Made by a program: the position numbers and the translations under genes. The notes beneath the pieces are model-generated. The model ran no database searches. It was not told where the DNA came from and saw only the letters and a program-made list of their open reading frames with translations. A stretch of 64,000 bases of DNA from Synechococcales cyanobacterium bin59.metabat.ball.084 (lineage in GTDB: Bacteria > Cyanobacteriota > Cyanobacteriia > Cyanobacteriales > Chamaesiphonaceae): the NCBI GenBank assembly GCA_013297675.1, contig JAAFHZ010000003.1, positions 1-64,000 on the forward strand. The letters are read 5' to 3'. Of this stretch, positions 17,701 to 25,209 are shown one piece after another (the first letter of the stretch is position 1; the number at the start of each line of letters is the position of its first letter).

Positions 17701-20685
17701 AGTGCGTTGATAAGTAGGCTGGGGTAGATTTGACAGATCGATCTTGCCGTTGCTGGTGAGGGGAATGGCCGGAATTTGCCCAAAAGCGGCTGGGCACATA
17801 TAGTCTGGTAAGCGTTCTTGGCAAAACTTTCGCAGGTCAGAAGTACTGACGGTGGTAGGGGCAACTACATAGGCTACCAAGCGCTCATCGGCAACAATCG
17901 CGACGGCCTGGGTCACAGCCGGATACTGAAGCAGCACAAATTCTACTTCTGTTAGCTCTACGCGACAGCCTCGAATTTTGACTTGTCGATCGATGCGACC
18001 GAGGTATTCGATTTGACCATTGGCTAAACAACGCGCGAGATCGCCGGTGCGGTATAGACGGCTAGCGCTATTTTGGGGGTCAACAATAAAGTTACGAGCA
18101 GTTAAATCTGGCCGATTTAAGTAGCCTTGAGCAATACCCAGACCACCCAAGAACAACTCGCCCGGAAAACCGATTGGCTGGGGCTGCAAATAGCGATCTA
18201 GAACCTGAGCAGTACGACCGGGCAGCGGCAACCCGATCGATATGGACTGCCCTTGTCCTAGTGATGGCACCTCAAATAAGGTGGCGGTGATAGTGGCTTC
18301 GGTGGGTCCATAGGCATTAAAAAGTCGAATTGAGTTCAGTCCAAGTTGTTGCCAGCGGTCTATGTAGTTAGGACTCAAAGAAGCTCCGCCCACAATCAGC
18401 AGCCGCAGAGATGTCAGGGATAAATCGATCGACGGCTGAGCTTGCCAAGCGGCGACTACTTGTTCCCAGTAGGCGGTGGGGAGGTTAATAACTGTGAGTT
18501 GATGCCGGTGAATTTGTGCTAATAATTCATTGGGTGTCCAGAGGGTCGCACCGCGCACTAAGAGCTGTCCGCCGGTAATCAGGGTAGTGAAAATTTGTTC
18601 TAGGGATGGGTCAAAGTTGAGCGAAGCAAATTGCAAAACTCGATCGGCGGCGGTGAGCTGTAGTTGATTGGCCATCACCTGACAGTGAGTGGCCAGAGCA
18701 CAATGATCAATCATTACGCCCTTGGGCTGACCAGTAGAGCCAGAGGTATAGAGAATATAGGCTAAGTCTTGCTTAGTGACAGGGCTAGGCATATCCGCCG
18801 TACTGGCTTGGGCAATGCGATCGGAGTTTTTGTCTAGACAGACAACTTGAAGCTGCGAACAGGTTGACCACACCATTGAAGATCGATCAACTACTGCTTG
18901 TTCAGTTACTAATATGGTGATGCTACTGTCTGTGAGGGCAAATTCTAGGCGCTGGGCAGGGTAATCGGGGTCTAATGGCACATAAACTCCACCAGCTTTG
19001 AGTATCCCGAGAATCGCCACCACCATTTGGGGCGCACGATGTAAGCTTAAACCCACAGTCATGCCTGGTTGCAATCCAATAGATTGGAGATAATGGGCTA
19101 ACTGGTTAGCTCGACTGTTGAGAGTGTGGTAGGTGAGATATTGGCCTTCTCCCCCTAAGGCTAGGGCATTTGGCGTTTTGGCAGCCTGTTGAGCCACTAA
19201 GTCTGGCAAGAATTCAGATGAAAAACTCGGAAGAGCGCTGGGGGGCTGGGCTGGCCATAGGGGGGCAAGAGGTAATTGACTAATGGTTTGGGTGGGGGTG
19301 GCCACCATGCCTATTAAAATTTGATGCCAATGGGCACTCAGGTGCTCGATCGTTTGAGAATCAAACAAATCAGTATTGTATTCCCAAGTCCCGATTAAGC
19401 CTTGGGTATTTTGTTCGATCGACAGGGTTAAATCAAACTTGGCGGTTTGGGTGGGCGGTTGGTAGCTACTGAGGTTAATTCCGGCTAGGCTCAGTTCGGC
19501 CTCGGGTGCATTTTGCAAGACAAACATCACCTGAAACAGCGGCGTATGGCTCAGATCACGGGTGGGTTGTAAATCTTCTACTAGTAATTCAAAGGGTAAA
19601 TCTTGGTGAGCATAGGCTTCTAAGGCCGTATTCCGAACTTTAATTAATAGCTCAGTAACTGTCGGGTTGCCAGACAAATCGCTACGCAAAACCAAAGTAT
19701 TGACAAAAAACCCAATGAGGTTTTCCACCTCCCGCCGATTGCGATTAGCTACCGGAGTGCCGATGGGCAGGTCGGTTTGGTTGCTGTAGCGGTACAGCAA
19801 AATTTTAAATGCGGTTAGCAGGGTCATGAATATGGTGCAGGCTTGATCTTTACTCCAGGTTTCTAACTGCTGGGTAAGAGCTAGATCGATCTCAAAAGAT
19901 TGCTGCTGACCATGGAAGGTTTGTACTGCTGGACGCATTCGATCGGTGGGTAGGTCGAGCAGAGCCGGAATGCCTGCTAACTGCTGACGCCAATACTGCA
20001 ACTGTTTTTGCTGTACTCCACCTGCTAACCATTGGCGTTGCCAATAGGCAAAGTCTTGATACTGGATCGGTAACAACGGCAAAACTGGGGGTTGATGGTT
20101 TACCTGTGCTGGATAACAGGTAGCTAGCTCTTGGACAAAAATTCCCATTGACCAACCATCAGAGACAATGTGATGCATACAAAAAATCAGCAAATAGTCA
20201 TCTTCAGCCCGTATGACCAACGTGACCCGGAGTAGCAGATCTGTCGCTAAATCGAAGGGGTAGTCTGTTTCAGACTGGAGCAATTGTTCGCTGGTGGCTT
20301 GCTGGGTTTGAACATCCTCAGCGCGTAAATCTACAATCTGCATCTGCCAGTCGCTAGTGGGCTGTACTTGCAAAAGGGGTTGTCCATCTCGATTACAAAT
20401 ATTTGTACGCAGAATGACATGCCGATCGACGATCTGCTCTAAACTAGCGGCGAGAGCCGAGATTTGGAGTTTTCCTTGAAGACGCAGGGTTCCGGCCAAA
20501 TTGTAAGCAGTACTGGTATTGTCGAGCTGCTGTAAAAACCACAGCCGCTGCTGAGCAAAAGAGAGAGGCAATAAAGTATCTGGCGGTGCCGGTAAAATAT
20601 TGCTTTGCTCTTGGTGTAGACGACGTAATAGTAACTGCTGCTGGCTAGAAGAGAGGTGTGAGATTTTTTTTAGTAAGTCACTCAT
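5740..20685 (-). CDS. NRPS, four modules with epimerase and terminal thioesterase
   Basis: 4981 residues: C-A-PCP-E, C-A-PCP, C-A-PCP, C-A-PCP-TE. C-domain HHxxxDG motifs are near residues 173, 1684, 2735 and 3788; TSGSTG of the A domains near 647, 2151, 3213 and 4266; carrier serines near 1034 (GGDS, the form before E), 2543, 3598 and 4662; E motif HHLAIDG near 1213. TE has GHSFGG near 4793 and a C-terminal His (GNHF) near 4953. Pocket codes read by me: module 1 DPENIGAIT (unassigned); module 2 DVQFIAHVV, proline; module 3 DVEDIGAVE (unassigned, acidic pocket); module 4 DVGEIGSID, ornithine. The first C is LCL-type, as expected after a PKS; the second is DCL-type, as expected after E. All A domains keep the C-terminal catalytic Lys (GK in motif A10). 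It performs the last four additions and releases the peptide by hydrolysis or cyclisation. Confidence 0.95.
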   Translation of the reverse strand: MSDLLKKISHLSSSQQQLLLRRLHQEQSNILPAPPDTLLPLSFAQQRLWFLQQLDNTSTAYNLAGTLRLQGKLQISALAASLEQIVDRHVILRTNICNRDGQPLLQVQPTSDWQMQIVDLRAEDVQTQQATSEQLLQSETDYPFDLATDLLLRVTLVIRAEDDYLLIFCMHHIVSDGWSMGIFVQELATCYPAQVNHQPPVLPLLPIQYQDFAYWQRQWLAGGVQQKQLQYWRQQLAGIPALLDLPTDRMRPAVQTFHGQQQSFEIDLALTQQLETWSKDQACTIFMTLLTAFKILLYRYSNQTDLPIGTPVANRNRREVENLIGFFVNTLVLRSDLSGNPTVTELLIKVRNTALEAYAHQDLPFELLVEDLQPTRDLSHTPLFQVMFVLQNAPEAELSLAGINLSSYQPPTQTAKFDLTLSIEQNTQGLIGTWEYNTDLFDSQTIEHLSAHWHQILIGMVATPTQTISQLPLAPLWPAQPPSALPSFSSEFLPDLVAQQAAKTPNALALGGEGQYLTYHTLNSRANQLAHYLQSIGLQPGMTVGLSLHRAPQMVVAILGILKAGGVYVPLDPDYPAQRLEFALTDSSITILVTEQAVVDRSSMVWSTCSQLQVVCLDKNSDRIAQASTADMPSPVTKQDLAYILYTSGSTGQPKGVMIDHCALATHCQVMANQLQLTAADRVLQFASLNFDPSLEQIFTTLITGGQLLVRGATLWTPNELLAQIHRHQLTVINLPTAYWEQVVAAWQAQPSIDLSLTSLRLLIVGGASLSPNYIDRWQQLGLNSIRLFNAYGPTEATITATLFEVPSLGQGQSISIGLPLPGRTAQVLDRYLQPQPIGFPGELFLGGLGIAQGYLNRPDLTARNFIVDPQNSASRLYRTGDLARCLANGQIEYLGRIDRQVKIRGCRVELTEVEFVLLQYPAVTQAVAIVADERLVAYVVAPTTVSTSDLRKFCQERLPDYMCPAAFGQIPAIPLTSNGKIDLSNLPQPTYQRTNDFVAPHTPIEQTLAEIWSSLLNVEQIGIHDNFFALGGDSILSLQIVARAQAVGLQLTPKLLFSHQSIGELAPYIQTATINTAPQGEVTGFVAPTPIQQWFWQENLPKPHHFNQSILLKVPADLQVDLLQQVLQALLHHHDALRLCYTPGDRQQSQAPQTTTVPLQIHDLRGLSVEAQTSQIAQIGDARQRSINLATGPLLLANLFQLEDSGRLQIVIHHLAIDGVSWRILLADLWTAYQQCAAGIKIQLPAKTTSWQDWAAKLTNYAQTITPEIAYWQTIASHANRALPLDFPQGQNTCGTTATISQVLDTTATHHLLQVVPQVYHTQVNDVLLTALTQALQQWTGHQTLITLEGHGRADLFADVDLSRTVGWFTTMFPICLQLPTSEDLGQQLLAIKEQLRAIPQQGIGYGLLRYLHHDPALTAQLATIAPEISFNYLGQFDQTLATTAEWDIATEFAGVDRSPHGQRPCLIEINCLMVAGQLHLNWTYSEALHQATTIQSLATDMLERLQQLIDHCLQPTAGGYSPSDFPLAQLTDRELAQALHHAGDWRQVADIYPLSPMQQGMLFHSLAAPNTDVYIEQLTCTLNGALQINAFSQAWQQLIDRHAVLRTGYLWSGYAQPLQIVYHQVAPPLTVLDWRSIDPATQQQQLAALLTTPIDIPLDQPPLLRLTLIQMADDRHQMLWQHHHLLLDGWSMPLVFQELLATYSAIEQEQQSNLAPVLPYRHYISWLQQQDQAAAATFWQQKLHDWSAPTPLPITAEIDRSPITATDFQEQALYLDLAVTQNLQTFARTHHFTINNLIQGAWALLLARYSGEAEVVFGATVAGRPPALPGVEAMVGLFINTLPVRIAISPDLTVLPWLKSIQNQQVESEQYAYSSLVEIQGWSNVPRSLSLFESIVVFENYPIGAAVQDQPGDLTITDIHSREQTHYPLTLLVAPAEQLALKLSYDSKYFNTATIEQLLQHFATILTNLITQPDRQVAHIALLSNDQQQQIWMQPQATSALPTGTVVDWVSQQAKLTPQAIAVIDGDLQLTYQGLIDRAEQLAQYLISIGVQPNLPVGICAERSASMVIGVLAILLAGGAYLPLDSSYPLDRLHLMVTNAEVSILLTSAQLAPQFTDLNLQIVDLNQPLDRSTIVLPTTDLNHLGYVIYTSGSTGQPKGIAMPHRALSNLIHWQCRQSGDIGVGRTLQFSPISFDVSFQEIFATWCAGGTLVLITEDLRRDPLALLATIHQQQIDRLFLPVVALQQLAAAQSAQPTIPTQLQEVIVAGEQLQITPAIKQFFSHIPHCTLHNHYGPSESHVVTAFTLSGAAHDWPTLPPIGKPLPNTTVYILDEQLQPLPSGLPGELYLGGDCLAQGYLHRPGLTADRFIDHPHQPQAKLYRTGDLARSLPNGDIIYLGRIDDQVKMRGFRVELGEIAAVLTQHPAIQQAAVVLHLDSSGDRRLVAYTAPQHELSPLELRSFLQARLPEYMVPAAYLTLKALPLTPSGKVDRRALPAPDFQRLATAPLVAARNEREELLTAIWTAVLGIDRLGIHDNFFDLGGHSLQATQVISRVRSTWTVEIPVSSLFTAPTIAELSTVIQAALPTAAPPLTARQQVDLLPLSFAQQRLWFLDQLQPESAAYNIPIAMRLVGDLDLDLLEQSFQQIVQRHEVLRTNFVTISGQPQQIVYPDRSKQWSVIDLSAANSSNTDQDVEHLMGELATKPFDLTTDSLWRVTVLKCSPTNHILLIVLHHIISDGWSLGILTNELATIYQASVQKQPLTLADLPVQYADFAIWQRQWLQAEELTTQLNYWQQQLAAAPSRLELPTDRPRPAIQTSNGAHYSFAIPATVSSALVELSQQQGVTPFMTLLAAFNVLLYRSSNQTDILVGSPIANRNRQELEGLIGFFVNTLVWRTKLSGDLSFVHLLAQVRETSLGAYAHQDLPFEMLVEALQPERDLSYTPLFQVMLVLQNAPTTDLAITSELQIQPLGLANTIATFDLTLTLVQTEAGLDADWEYNTDLFDASTIQRWAEHFQTLLVSIVANPHQEIDRLSLLTPVAQQQLIQDWNNTQADYPTDHYIHELFEAQVAQSPEAIAVICGDQQLTYHQLNARANQLAHYLQQQGVTADSLVGLCLERSIDLIVSLWGILKAGGAYLPLDPAYPSARLEQMLVASQATYLLTTSKLRDTLPATEAQIICLDEISLQLHSHSTVNLVSSLTPADLAYVIFTSGSTGIPKGVMITQQNLVHFCWAATQAYSITPLDRVLQFSSISFDVSVEEIFPTLTQGATLYLRPAEMIDSEAQFWAHCDRAQLTVLDLPTAYWQQLTAELTNSTIPPSVRLVIIGGEKVLPQQVRLWQAQVGAYPLLMNAYGPTETTVEATVCLLSGHPLTSPEVPIGRPLANVQTYVLDSRQQPVPIGILGELYIGGAGVARGYLHQPKLTAERFVTHPFIPHERLYRTGDLVRYLPDGQIEYFGRLDEQIKIRGFRVELSEIENLLCQHPTVQQAVVVLHTDPTPKLVAYLVGDIDNNHLRAFLQARLPEYMVPALLMSLPQLPLTPSGKIDRRALPAPTLDRSNREIVSPHTPIEQSLAKIWSGLLGFDQLSIYDNFFELGGHSLLATQVIARLQQELAVTIPLRTLFAAPTIAQLAEAIQQAIPSNAIPLLPRDMADSIPLSFSQQRLWFLDQLQPQSSAYNMFTAVRLTGQLNLAALHHALASVVQRHESLRTNFVVVDNQPLQVVHPNKSWSLASIDLRHLSIDQQEAQIQQLATTAAQCPFNLATDWLLRATLIHCRDQHVLMLTLHHIISDGWSMGVLIQELAAYYDAYYVGEYSPLPNLSIQYPDFALWQRQWLQGAVLDRQLNYWRTQLADAPTLLTLPTDRPRPAIQTDHGATHHFQIPATVSQKLEALSQQVGGTLFMTLLAAFNVLLYRYSGQSDILVGSPIANRQQQVTESLIGFFVNTLVLRTDLSGDPSFKELLERVKEVSLAAYSHQDLPFEMLIETLQPARDLSHTPLFQVMFILQNTPVVAIDLTDDLHLQPLPVDQVTANFDLTLSIEPSPEGLEAEWEYNTDLFEATTIQRLTGHFQQLLTCIVTNPDQSIEYLSLLTTAEKQILLHQWNDTTTTYPVLCMHELFAQQVVRNPQAIAVVYGEDQLTYQELHLKSNQLARHLRMLGVGPEVIVGISVERSLEMVIGILGILKAGGAYLPLDPAYPRDRLDLMLVNSQAQVILTQTALLNNLPNLQVPIVLLDQDWPEIACWSNANLPATVEPHHLAYLIFTSGSTGTPKGVMVEHRNLVNAFFAWAEDYRLHRCTSHLQMASFSFDVFAGDLVRALCSGGKLVICPTATLLAADQLYHLLRTAAVDCAEFVPAVFRNLAQYLEETGQNLHFMRLVILGSDSWYVQEYQQFQRLLRPQARLINSYGVSESTIDSTYFETTEIEKFGDGLVPIGRPFANTQVYLLDRHLQPVPIGVPGEIYLGGAGVGRGYWQRPDLTNDRFIGNPFSTLASAKLYKTGDRGIYLADGNLKYLERSDQQIKIRGFRIELGEIETVLQQHPAIYQSIIIGLTDRPGLQQLVAYIVAADDQQISKADLRTHMRSKLPDYMIPAAFVQLPSLPLTPNGKLDRRALPVPDSHSYTDDRLFIPPADHIEQQLTEIWSTVLQVYPISTHDDFFDLGGHSLLAVHLMAKIEQQFSQKLPLASLFQYPTISQLATRLREPHQSDVWSPLIALQPRGTQPTFFCVPGAGGNPIYLHQLAHYLGSDQPCYALQSLGLDGNSTPHQTVEEMATAYIQAIQSHQPQGPYYLGGHSFGGLVAFEIANQLHQQGEKVAFLGIIDSSAPHQQITTTATEADWWQEIALILEQLYGRSLDVSIEMLSTLTPNAQLEYFLSRLQDAQLFPEASTEQLRALIQVYRNEVLMVYQPQHLYPQQITCFVSSEAEDGTSNLPTDDLGWQEFTTLAPVIQPVPGNHFTMLTHPHVEILAHQIRTAIATSTLI

Positions 20686-20731
20686 GGCTGGTGGGGAGAA
20701 GTTGAATACTTGAGGAATTTTTAAATACTAT

Positions 20732-23700
20732 TTAGGCTTCTAAAAGCTGTTCGATCTCGGCTTCAGATAGCTGCTCAATTTCTGCAATTGCCTGCTCTAA
20801 GGCGGCTGCATCGATCGACTCCATTACAGACTGGGCAGTATGCCAGACCGTAGGATTGGCTAAAATCTCATTGACTGGTATATCTAGCGACTGCTCACGC
20901 AGGCGAGAAATAATTTGAATAGCGGTCAAAGAGTTGCCTCCTAAGTCGAAAAAGTTGTCATGAATGCCAATGGCTTCAATCCCCAATACTGTTTGCCATA
21001 CACTGGCAATATTTTGTTCGAGTTGGTTACTGGGGGCTACATAGGCAGTTGCTAGTACCGGACGGGGATGCTGGGTTACTAGTGACCCAGTTGGTGTTAC
21101 TCGCCGCTCCATGAGATTGCCAGTCGCCACTACCCATTGGGGCAGAGCCGGTTGTGCCAAAATTCTGGCACAGGCCGCGAGTCCATTACTGGCAGAGAGA
21201 GCTTGCTCGCCGCTGGCCGCAAATTGCCAACCATCCCAGTTCACCGCTGTCCAGGTTTGTTGTCGATGGGGTCGATATTGCTGACAGTAGGCATCCATAT
21301 AGGCATTGGCGGCGGCATAAGCGGCAAATTCTACTCCGCCTAAAATAGATGACAACGAAGAAAACAGCAGACAAAAATCTAAGGTGTGATTGCCCAACAG
21401 TCGATCGAGGACTTGTAGCCCTTGGATTTTTGGTTGGAATTGTGCAGCACAATCAGCCGCTGTGAGCTGAGCAATTAAACCAAACGAACTGCCACTAGTA
21501 ACGGCGGCGGTATGAAATACCCCGCGAATCTGGCCAAACTGTTTGTGGGCTTGTTGGATGGCCTGAGCCATCTGGGCTTCATTACCGACATCGGCTGGGA
21601 TGATTAGTAGTTGAGTCCCCAGTTGCTCGATCTCTAGTAATTGCTGAATTTGGGGGTGAGCAGCCTGGACAGAACTTTCTATCCACTGTGCTCGATCGGG
21701 GAAAGGTTGATGGGTGGTGAGCAACAATCGAACAGGTTGCTGCTGAGCAAGGAAGAGAGCTAGCGCTAACCCAATTTTACCCAGACCACCGGTAATAAGA
21801 TACCAACCATCGCTGGTTAGTGATAAGGGGGCATCGGCCAAGGGTGTGGGAGTAAAGGTGGGCAGCCAGCGTTGATTTCCTCGGTAAGCGATAGATCGCT
21901 CATCGATCGGCTGCCAAATTTCTGCCATGATTTGTTCTAAGCTGCGAGGATTTGGCACTAAATTAGCGATATCGATCGATCGGCAAGCTATTTGGGGATA
22001 CTCTTGGGGAATTACTGCTAGCAAGCCCTGGAGCATGGCAGTAGCCGGACATATCGGGTCGGCTCCGGTAACTTGCTGGGTGTGATTAGTGATCACTGTC
22101 ATTTGAACCGATCGATCGCCCAGAGCTGCGGTCAGCCACAGCAAGCTATAAAAACCATGATGCTGTGCTTGGTCGAAATCTTCGCTGGTGTCAATAGCTA
22201 AACTGGCCAAATGTACAACATGTGTAGGAGAGTCAATTTGCTGACAAAGTTGGCTGTAGTCTTGCTGCTGTTGGTAATTGATGGTGTAAGCATCAAGGCT
22301 CTGTTGCCAACTCTCACCAGCTTGAACGGTAGTTACCCGCCAGCCCGCCTGTCGCAGTTGATGGGTGAGAGCATCGCCCCAACCCAACTGATCTAGAAAA
22401 ATTAATAGATGAGCAGCGGCTGGGGGCGTGACCACTGGAGACAAGCTACGCTGCCAACTGGGGAGATAAAAAAAGCTGCTCAGATCAGAATTAGCTGGTG
22501 TGAGAGGACGAGTTTCTGGCTGACTGGTGGTTTCGACCCAATACCTTTGTCGTTGAAAGGGATAGGTGGGCAACAGCACCCGCTGTCGCTGCTGGTCGTG
22601 GTTATATTTAGACCAATTTACTCGACCGCCTGCTAACCATAATTGTCCTAGGCTTTGGGTACATAGAGCCAGGTCATCTCGCTGGTCGCGGGGATGACGG
22701 AGTGTAGTGATGGTTAAGGGCTTACTCAGAGCAGATTGTTGATTGAGCAGATGGCTTAAGGTATTGCCAGGACCAACTTCTAAATAAATGTGGTCGCCCT
22801 GAGCCATTAAAACAGATGCCCCTGCTGCAAACTGCACCGTCTGGCACAAGTGATCTGCCCAATATTGGGGATTGGTAGCAGCTTCTGCGGTGATCCAGGT
22901 ACCAGTCACATTAGAAAGATAGGGAATTAGTGGTGGCTGTAAGGAGAGGGTGGCCACGTAGGCCGCAAAGGGGGCAGCAATCGGCTCCATTTGCGGTGAA
23001 TGAAATGCATGGGAAGTGTGCAAGAGACGACAGATCAATCCTTGGGCAGTCAACTGTTGTTCTAGATCGGTCACTGCTGCAATTGATCCGGCTACCACAC
23101 AAGACTGTGGGGTATTGATCACGGCGATCGACAACTGTTCGCCTAGCTGTGGTTTGAGCTGCTCTGCCGATAAAGGTACTGTGAGCATTGCTCCTGGGGG
23201 CAGCGACTGCATGAGAATGCCCCGCTTGACCACCAGTGCTAGTGCTGTTGGTAAGTCAAAAACTCCGGCCAAACAGGCCGCTACGTATTCACCAATGCTG
23301 TGACCAAGAATGGCCTGAGGCAATACTCCCCAAGATTGCCAGAGTTGAGCAATGGCATATTCCACGGTAAACAGCGCCACTTGGGCAAACTGAGTTTGTT
23401 CTAGCTGAGCCGTTGCCGCCGCCGCAGTCTCTGGGGTCGGATATAAAAGCTGTCGCAGATCTAGACCAAGTAACGGTTGCAAAATTTCCGCACAGCGATC
23501 GATCAGAGTTTTCACCACTGGTTCTGTATCATAGAGCTGTTTGCCCATATTGATATATTGACTACCCTGACCCGGTAACAAGAAGGCTACAGGGCGATCG
23601 CTAGTACCGGCATCGGCAGTACTGGGCTGTGCCAAGGCGGCAATGGTTTCTGGCACAGTCTGACAAACCACCATCTGGCGATGGCGGAAAGCACCCCGCC

Positions 23701-25168
23701 CCTGTTGGAGTGTAGCGGCTACATCGGCGAGATTGATGGTGGGCTGTTGTGCCAAATGAGCCGCGAGGTTTTTGGCCTGAGTGGCCAAGGCCTGTTCAGT
23801 TTTGGCCGAGAGTAAAATGAGCTGCCAAGGGCGGCCAGTAGTGCTGGTTTCGGCAGGTGGTGCTTGTTCTAAAATGACATGGGCATTAGTGCCGCCAATG
23901 CCAAAAGAACTAACTCCAGCACGACGGGGATAATCAGTCTGTGGCCAGTGGCTGAGTTGGGTGGGGACTACAAAAGGGCTATTTTCCCAGTCAATTTGTG
24001 GATTAGGCGTGGTGAAATGCAGACTGGGTGGAATTTGTTGGTGTTGTAGTGCCAAGGTAGCTTTAATTAAACTTGCTACCCCCGCAGCGGCATCTAAGTG
24101 GCCAATATTGCTTTTGAGTGAGCCGATCGCACAAAAACCCCGGCGATCGGTACTAGCCCGAAAAGCTTGGGTAAGAGCAGTGATTTCGATCGGGTCCCCC
24201 AGCGCTGTGCCTGTGCCGTGGGCTTCTACATAGCTAATAGAGTCGGCGCTGACTTCGGCAGTGGCCTGTGCTGCCCGAATCACCGCTGCTTGACCGGTAA
24301 CACTAGGAGCGGTATAGCCAATTTTGGCAGCGCCATCGTTATTGATGGCCGAGCCTTTGATCACCGCTAAAATATTGTCCCGATCGGCAATTGCGGCATC
24401 CAACCGTTTTAAAACAACTACTCCTACGCCATTACCTGATACAGCCCCACTGGCAGCGGCATCGAAAGCGCGACAGTGGCCATCCGATGACAAAATTCCA
24501 CCGGGCTGATATAAATAGCCCGTCTGTTGCGGCAGCCGAATAGTGACTCCTCCAGCTAAGGCCATTTCACAGTCGCCACTCAGTAGCCCTTGGCAGGCTA
24601 AATGGATAGCCACCAAAGAAGAAGAACAGGCCGTTTGGACAGTAATACTGGCTCCGGTCAGTTGCAATTTGTAGGAAATTACCGTGCTCAAATAGTTGCC
24701 ATTAGCCATCAAAATAGCATCAGCACCCACCGCCTCAATTAGCTGACTGTTGGGATAAAGGTTGTGTAATAAATAGTCATTACCACTAAGAGTGGTATAG
24801 ACCCCAATGGGGTGGTTATAGCTTTGAGGATGGTAGCCTGCTGTTTCTAAGGCGCTATGAGCACATTCTAAAAATATTCGCTGCTGGGGGTCGATGAGTT
24901 CTGCTTCCCGAGGGCTATAGCCAAAAAAGGCCGCATCGAATAACTCAATGTCATTTAGGGTGCCACTGGCTTTTACATAGGCCGGATCATGGGCAAAAGT
25001 GGGATCAACGCCGCTTTTTAAAACTTCTTCGGTGGTAAAGTGTGTGATCGATTCTAGGCCAGCACTGAGATTATCCCAGAGTTCATCAATGTTATCTGCG
25101 CCAGGAAAACGGCCATTCATGCCAATAATGGCGATTTCTAAACCAGTAGCTGTGGAGTTATTCATCAT
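20732..25168 (-). CDS. Type I PKS module KS-AT-KR-ACP
   Basis: 1478 residues. KS (about 12-435) has the active cysteine in TACSSSLVAIH near 178, then EAHGTGT and SNIGH. AT (about 530-830) has GHSIGEY near 620 and the HAFH motif near 720, the form that selects malonyl-CoA. KR (about 1115-1330) has the NADPH site TGGLGKIG near 1125 and the catalytic Ser and YAAAN near 1283; the LDD motif of B-type reductases is absent, so an A-type (L) alcohol is more likely. ACP carries GGNSL near 1407 and ends in an acidic helix (SEAEIEQLLEA) suited to docking. It takes the peptide from the preceding NRPS, adds C2 and reduces it, giving a gamma-amino-beta-hydroxy (statine-like) unit. The start may be either of two adjacent ATGs. 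Confidence 0.95.
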   Translation of the reverse strand: MMNNSTATGLEIAIIGMNGRFPGADNIDELWDNLSAGLESITHFTTEEVLKSGVDPTFAHDPAYVKASGTLNDIELFDAAFFGYSPREAELIDPQQRIFLECAHSALETAGYHPQSYNHPIGVYTTLSGNDYLLHNLYPNSQLIEAVGADAILMANGNYLSTVISYKLQLTGASITVQTACSSSLVAIHLACQGLLSGDCEMALAGGVTIRLPQQTGYLYQPGGILSSDGHCRAFDAAASGAVSGNGVGVVVLKRLDAAIADRDNILAVIKGSAINNDGAAKIGYTAPSVTGQAAVIRAAQATAEVSADSISYVEAHGTGTALGDPIEITALTQAFRASTDRRGFCAIGSLKSNIGHLDAAAGVASLIKATLALQHQQIPPSLHFTTPNPQIDWENSPFVVPTQLSHWPQTDYPRRAGVSSFGIGGTNAHVILEQAPPAETSTTGRPWQLILLSAKTEQALATQAKNLAAHLAQQPTINLADVAATLQQGRGAFRHRQMVVCQTVPETIAALAQPSTADAGTSDRPVAFLLPGQGSQYINMGKQLYDTEPVVKTLIDRCAEILQPLLGLDLRQLLYPTPETAAAATAQLEQTQFAQVALFTVEYAIAQLWQSWGVLPQAILGHSIGEYVAACLAGVFDLPTALALVVKRGILMQSLPPGAMLTVPLSAEQLKPQLGEQLSIAVINTPQSCVVAGSIAAVTDLEQQLTAQGLICRLLHTSHAFHSPQMEPIAAPFAAYVATLSLQPPLIPYLSNVTGTWITAEAATNPQYWADHLCQTVQFAAGASVLMAQGDHIYLEVGPGNTLSHLLNQQSALSKPLTITTLRHPRDQRDDLALCTQSLGQLWLAGGRVNWSKYNHDQQRQRVLLPTYPFQRQRYWVETTSQPETRPLTPANSDLSSFFYLPSWQRSLSPVVTPPAAAHLLIFLDQLGWGDALTHQLRQAGWRVTTVQAGESWQQSLDAYTINYQQQQDYSQLCQQIDSPTHVVHLASLAIDTSEDFDQAQHHGFYSLLWLTAALGDRSVQMTVITNHTQQVTGADPICPATAMLQGLLAVIPQEYPQIACRSIDIANLVPNPRSLEQIMAEIWQPIDERSIAYRGNQRWLPTFTPTPLADAPLSLTSDGWYLITGGLGKIGLALALFLAQQQPVRLLLTTHQPFPDRAQWIESSVQAAHPQIQQLLEIEQLGTQLLIIPADVGNEAQMAQAIQQAHKQFGQIRGVFHTAAVTSGSSFGLIAQLTAADCAAQFQPKIQGLQVLDRLLGNHTLDFCLLFSSLSSILGGVEFAAYAAANAYMDAYCQQYRPHRQQTWTAVNWDGWQFAASGEQALSASNGLAACARILAQPALPQWVVATGNLMERRVTPTGSLVTQHPRPVLATAYVAPSNQLEQNIASVWQTVLGIEAIGIHDNFFDLGGNSLTAIQIISRLREQSLDIPVNEILANPTVWHTAQSVMESIDAAALEQAIAEIEQLSEAEIEQLLEA

Positions 25169-25209
25169 CTTTTTTTACACAATTAATAGTGATGTGGCGG
25201 TGAAATTTA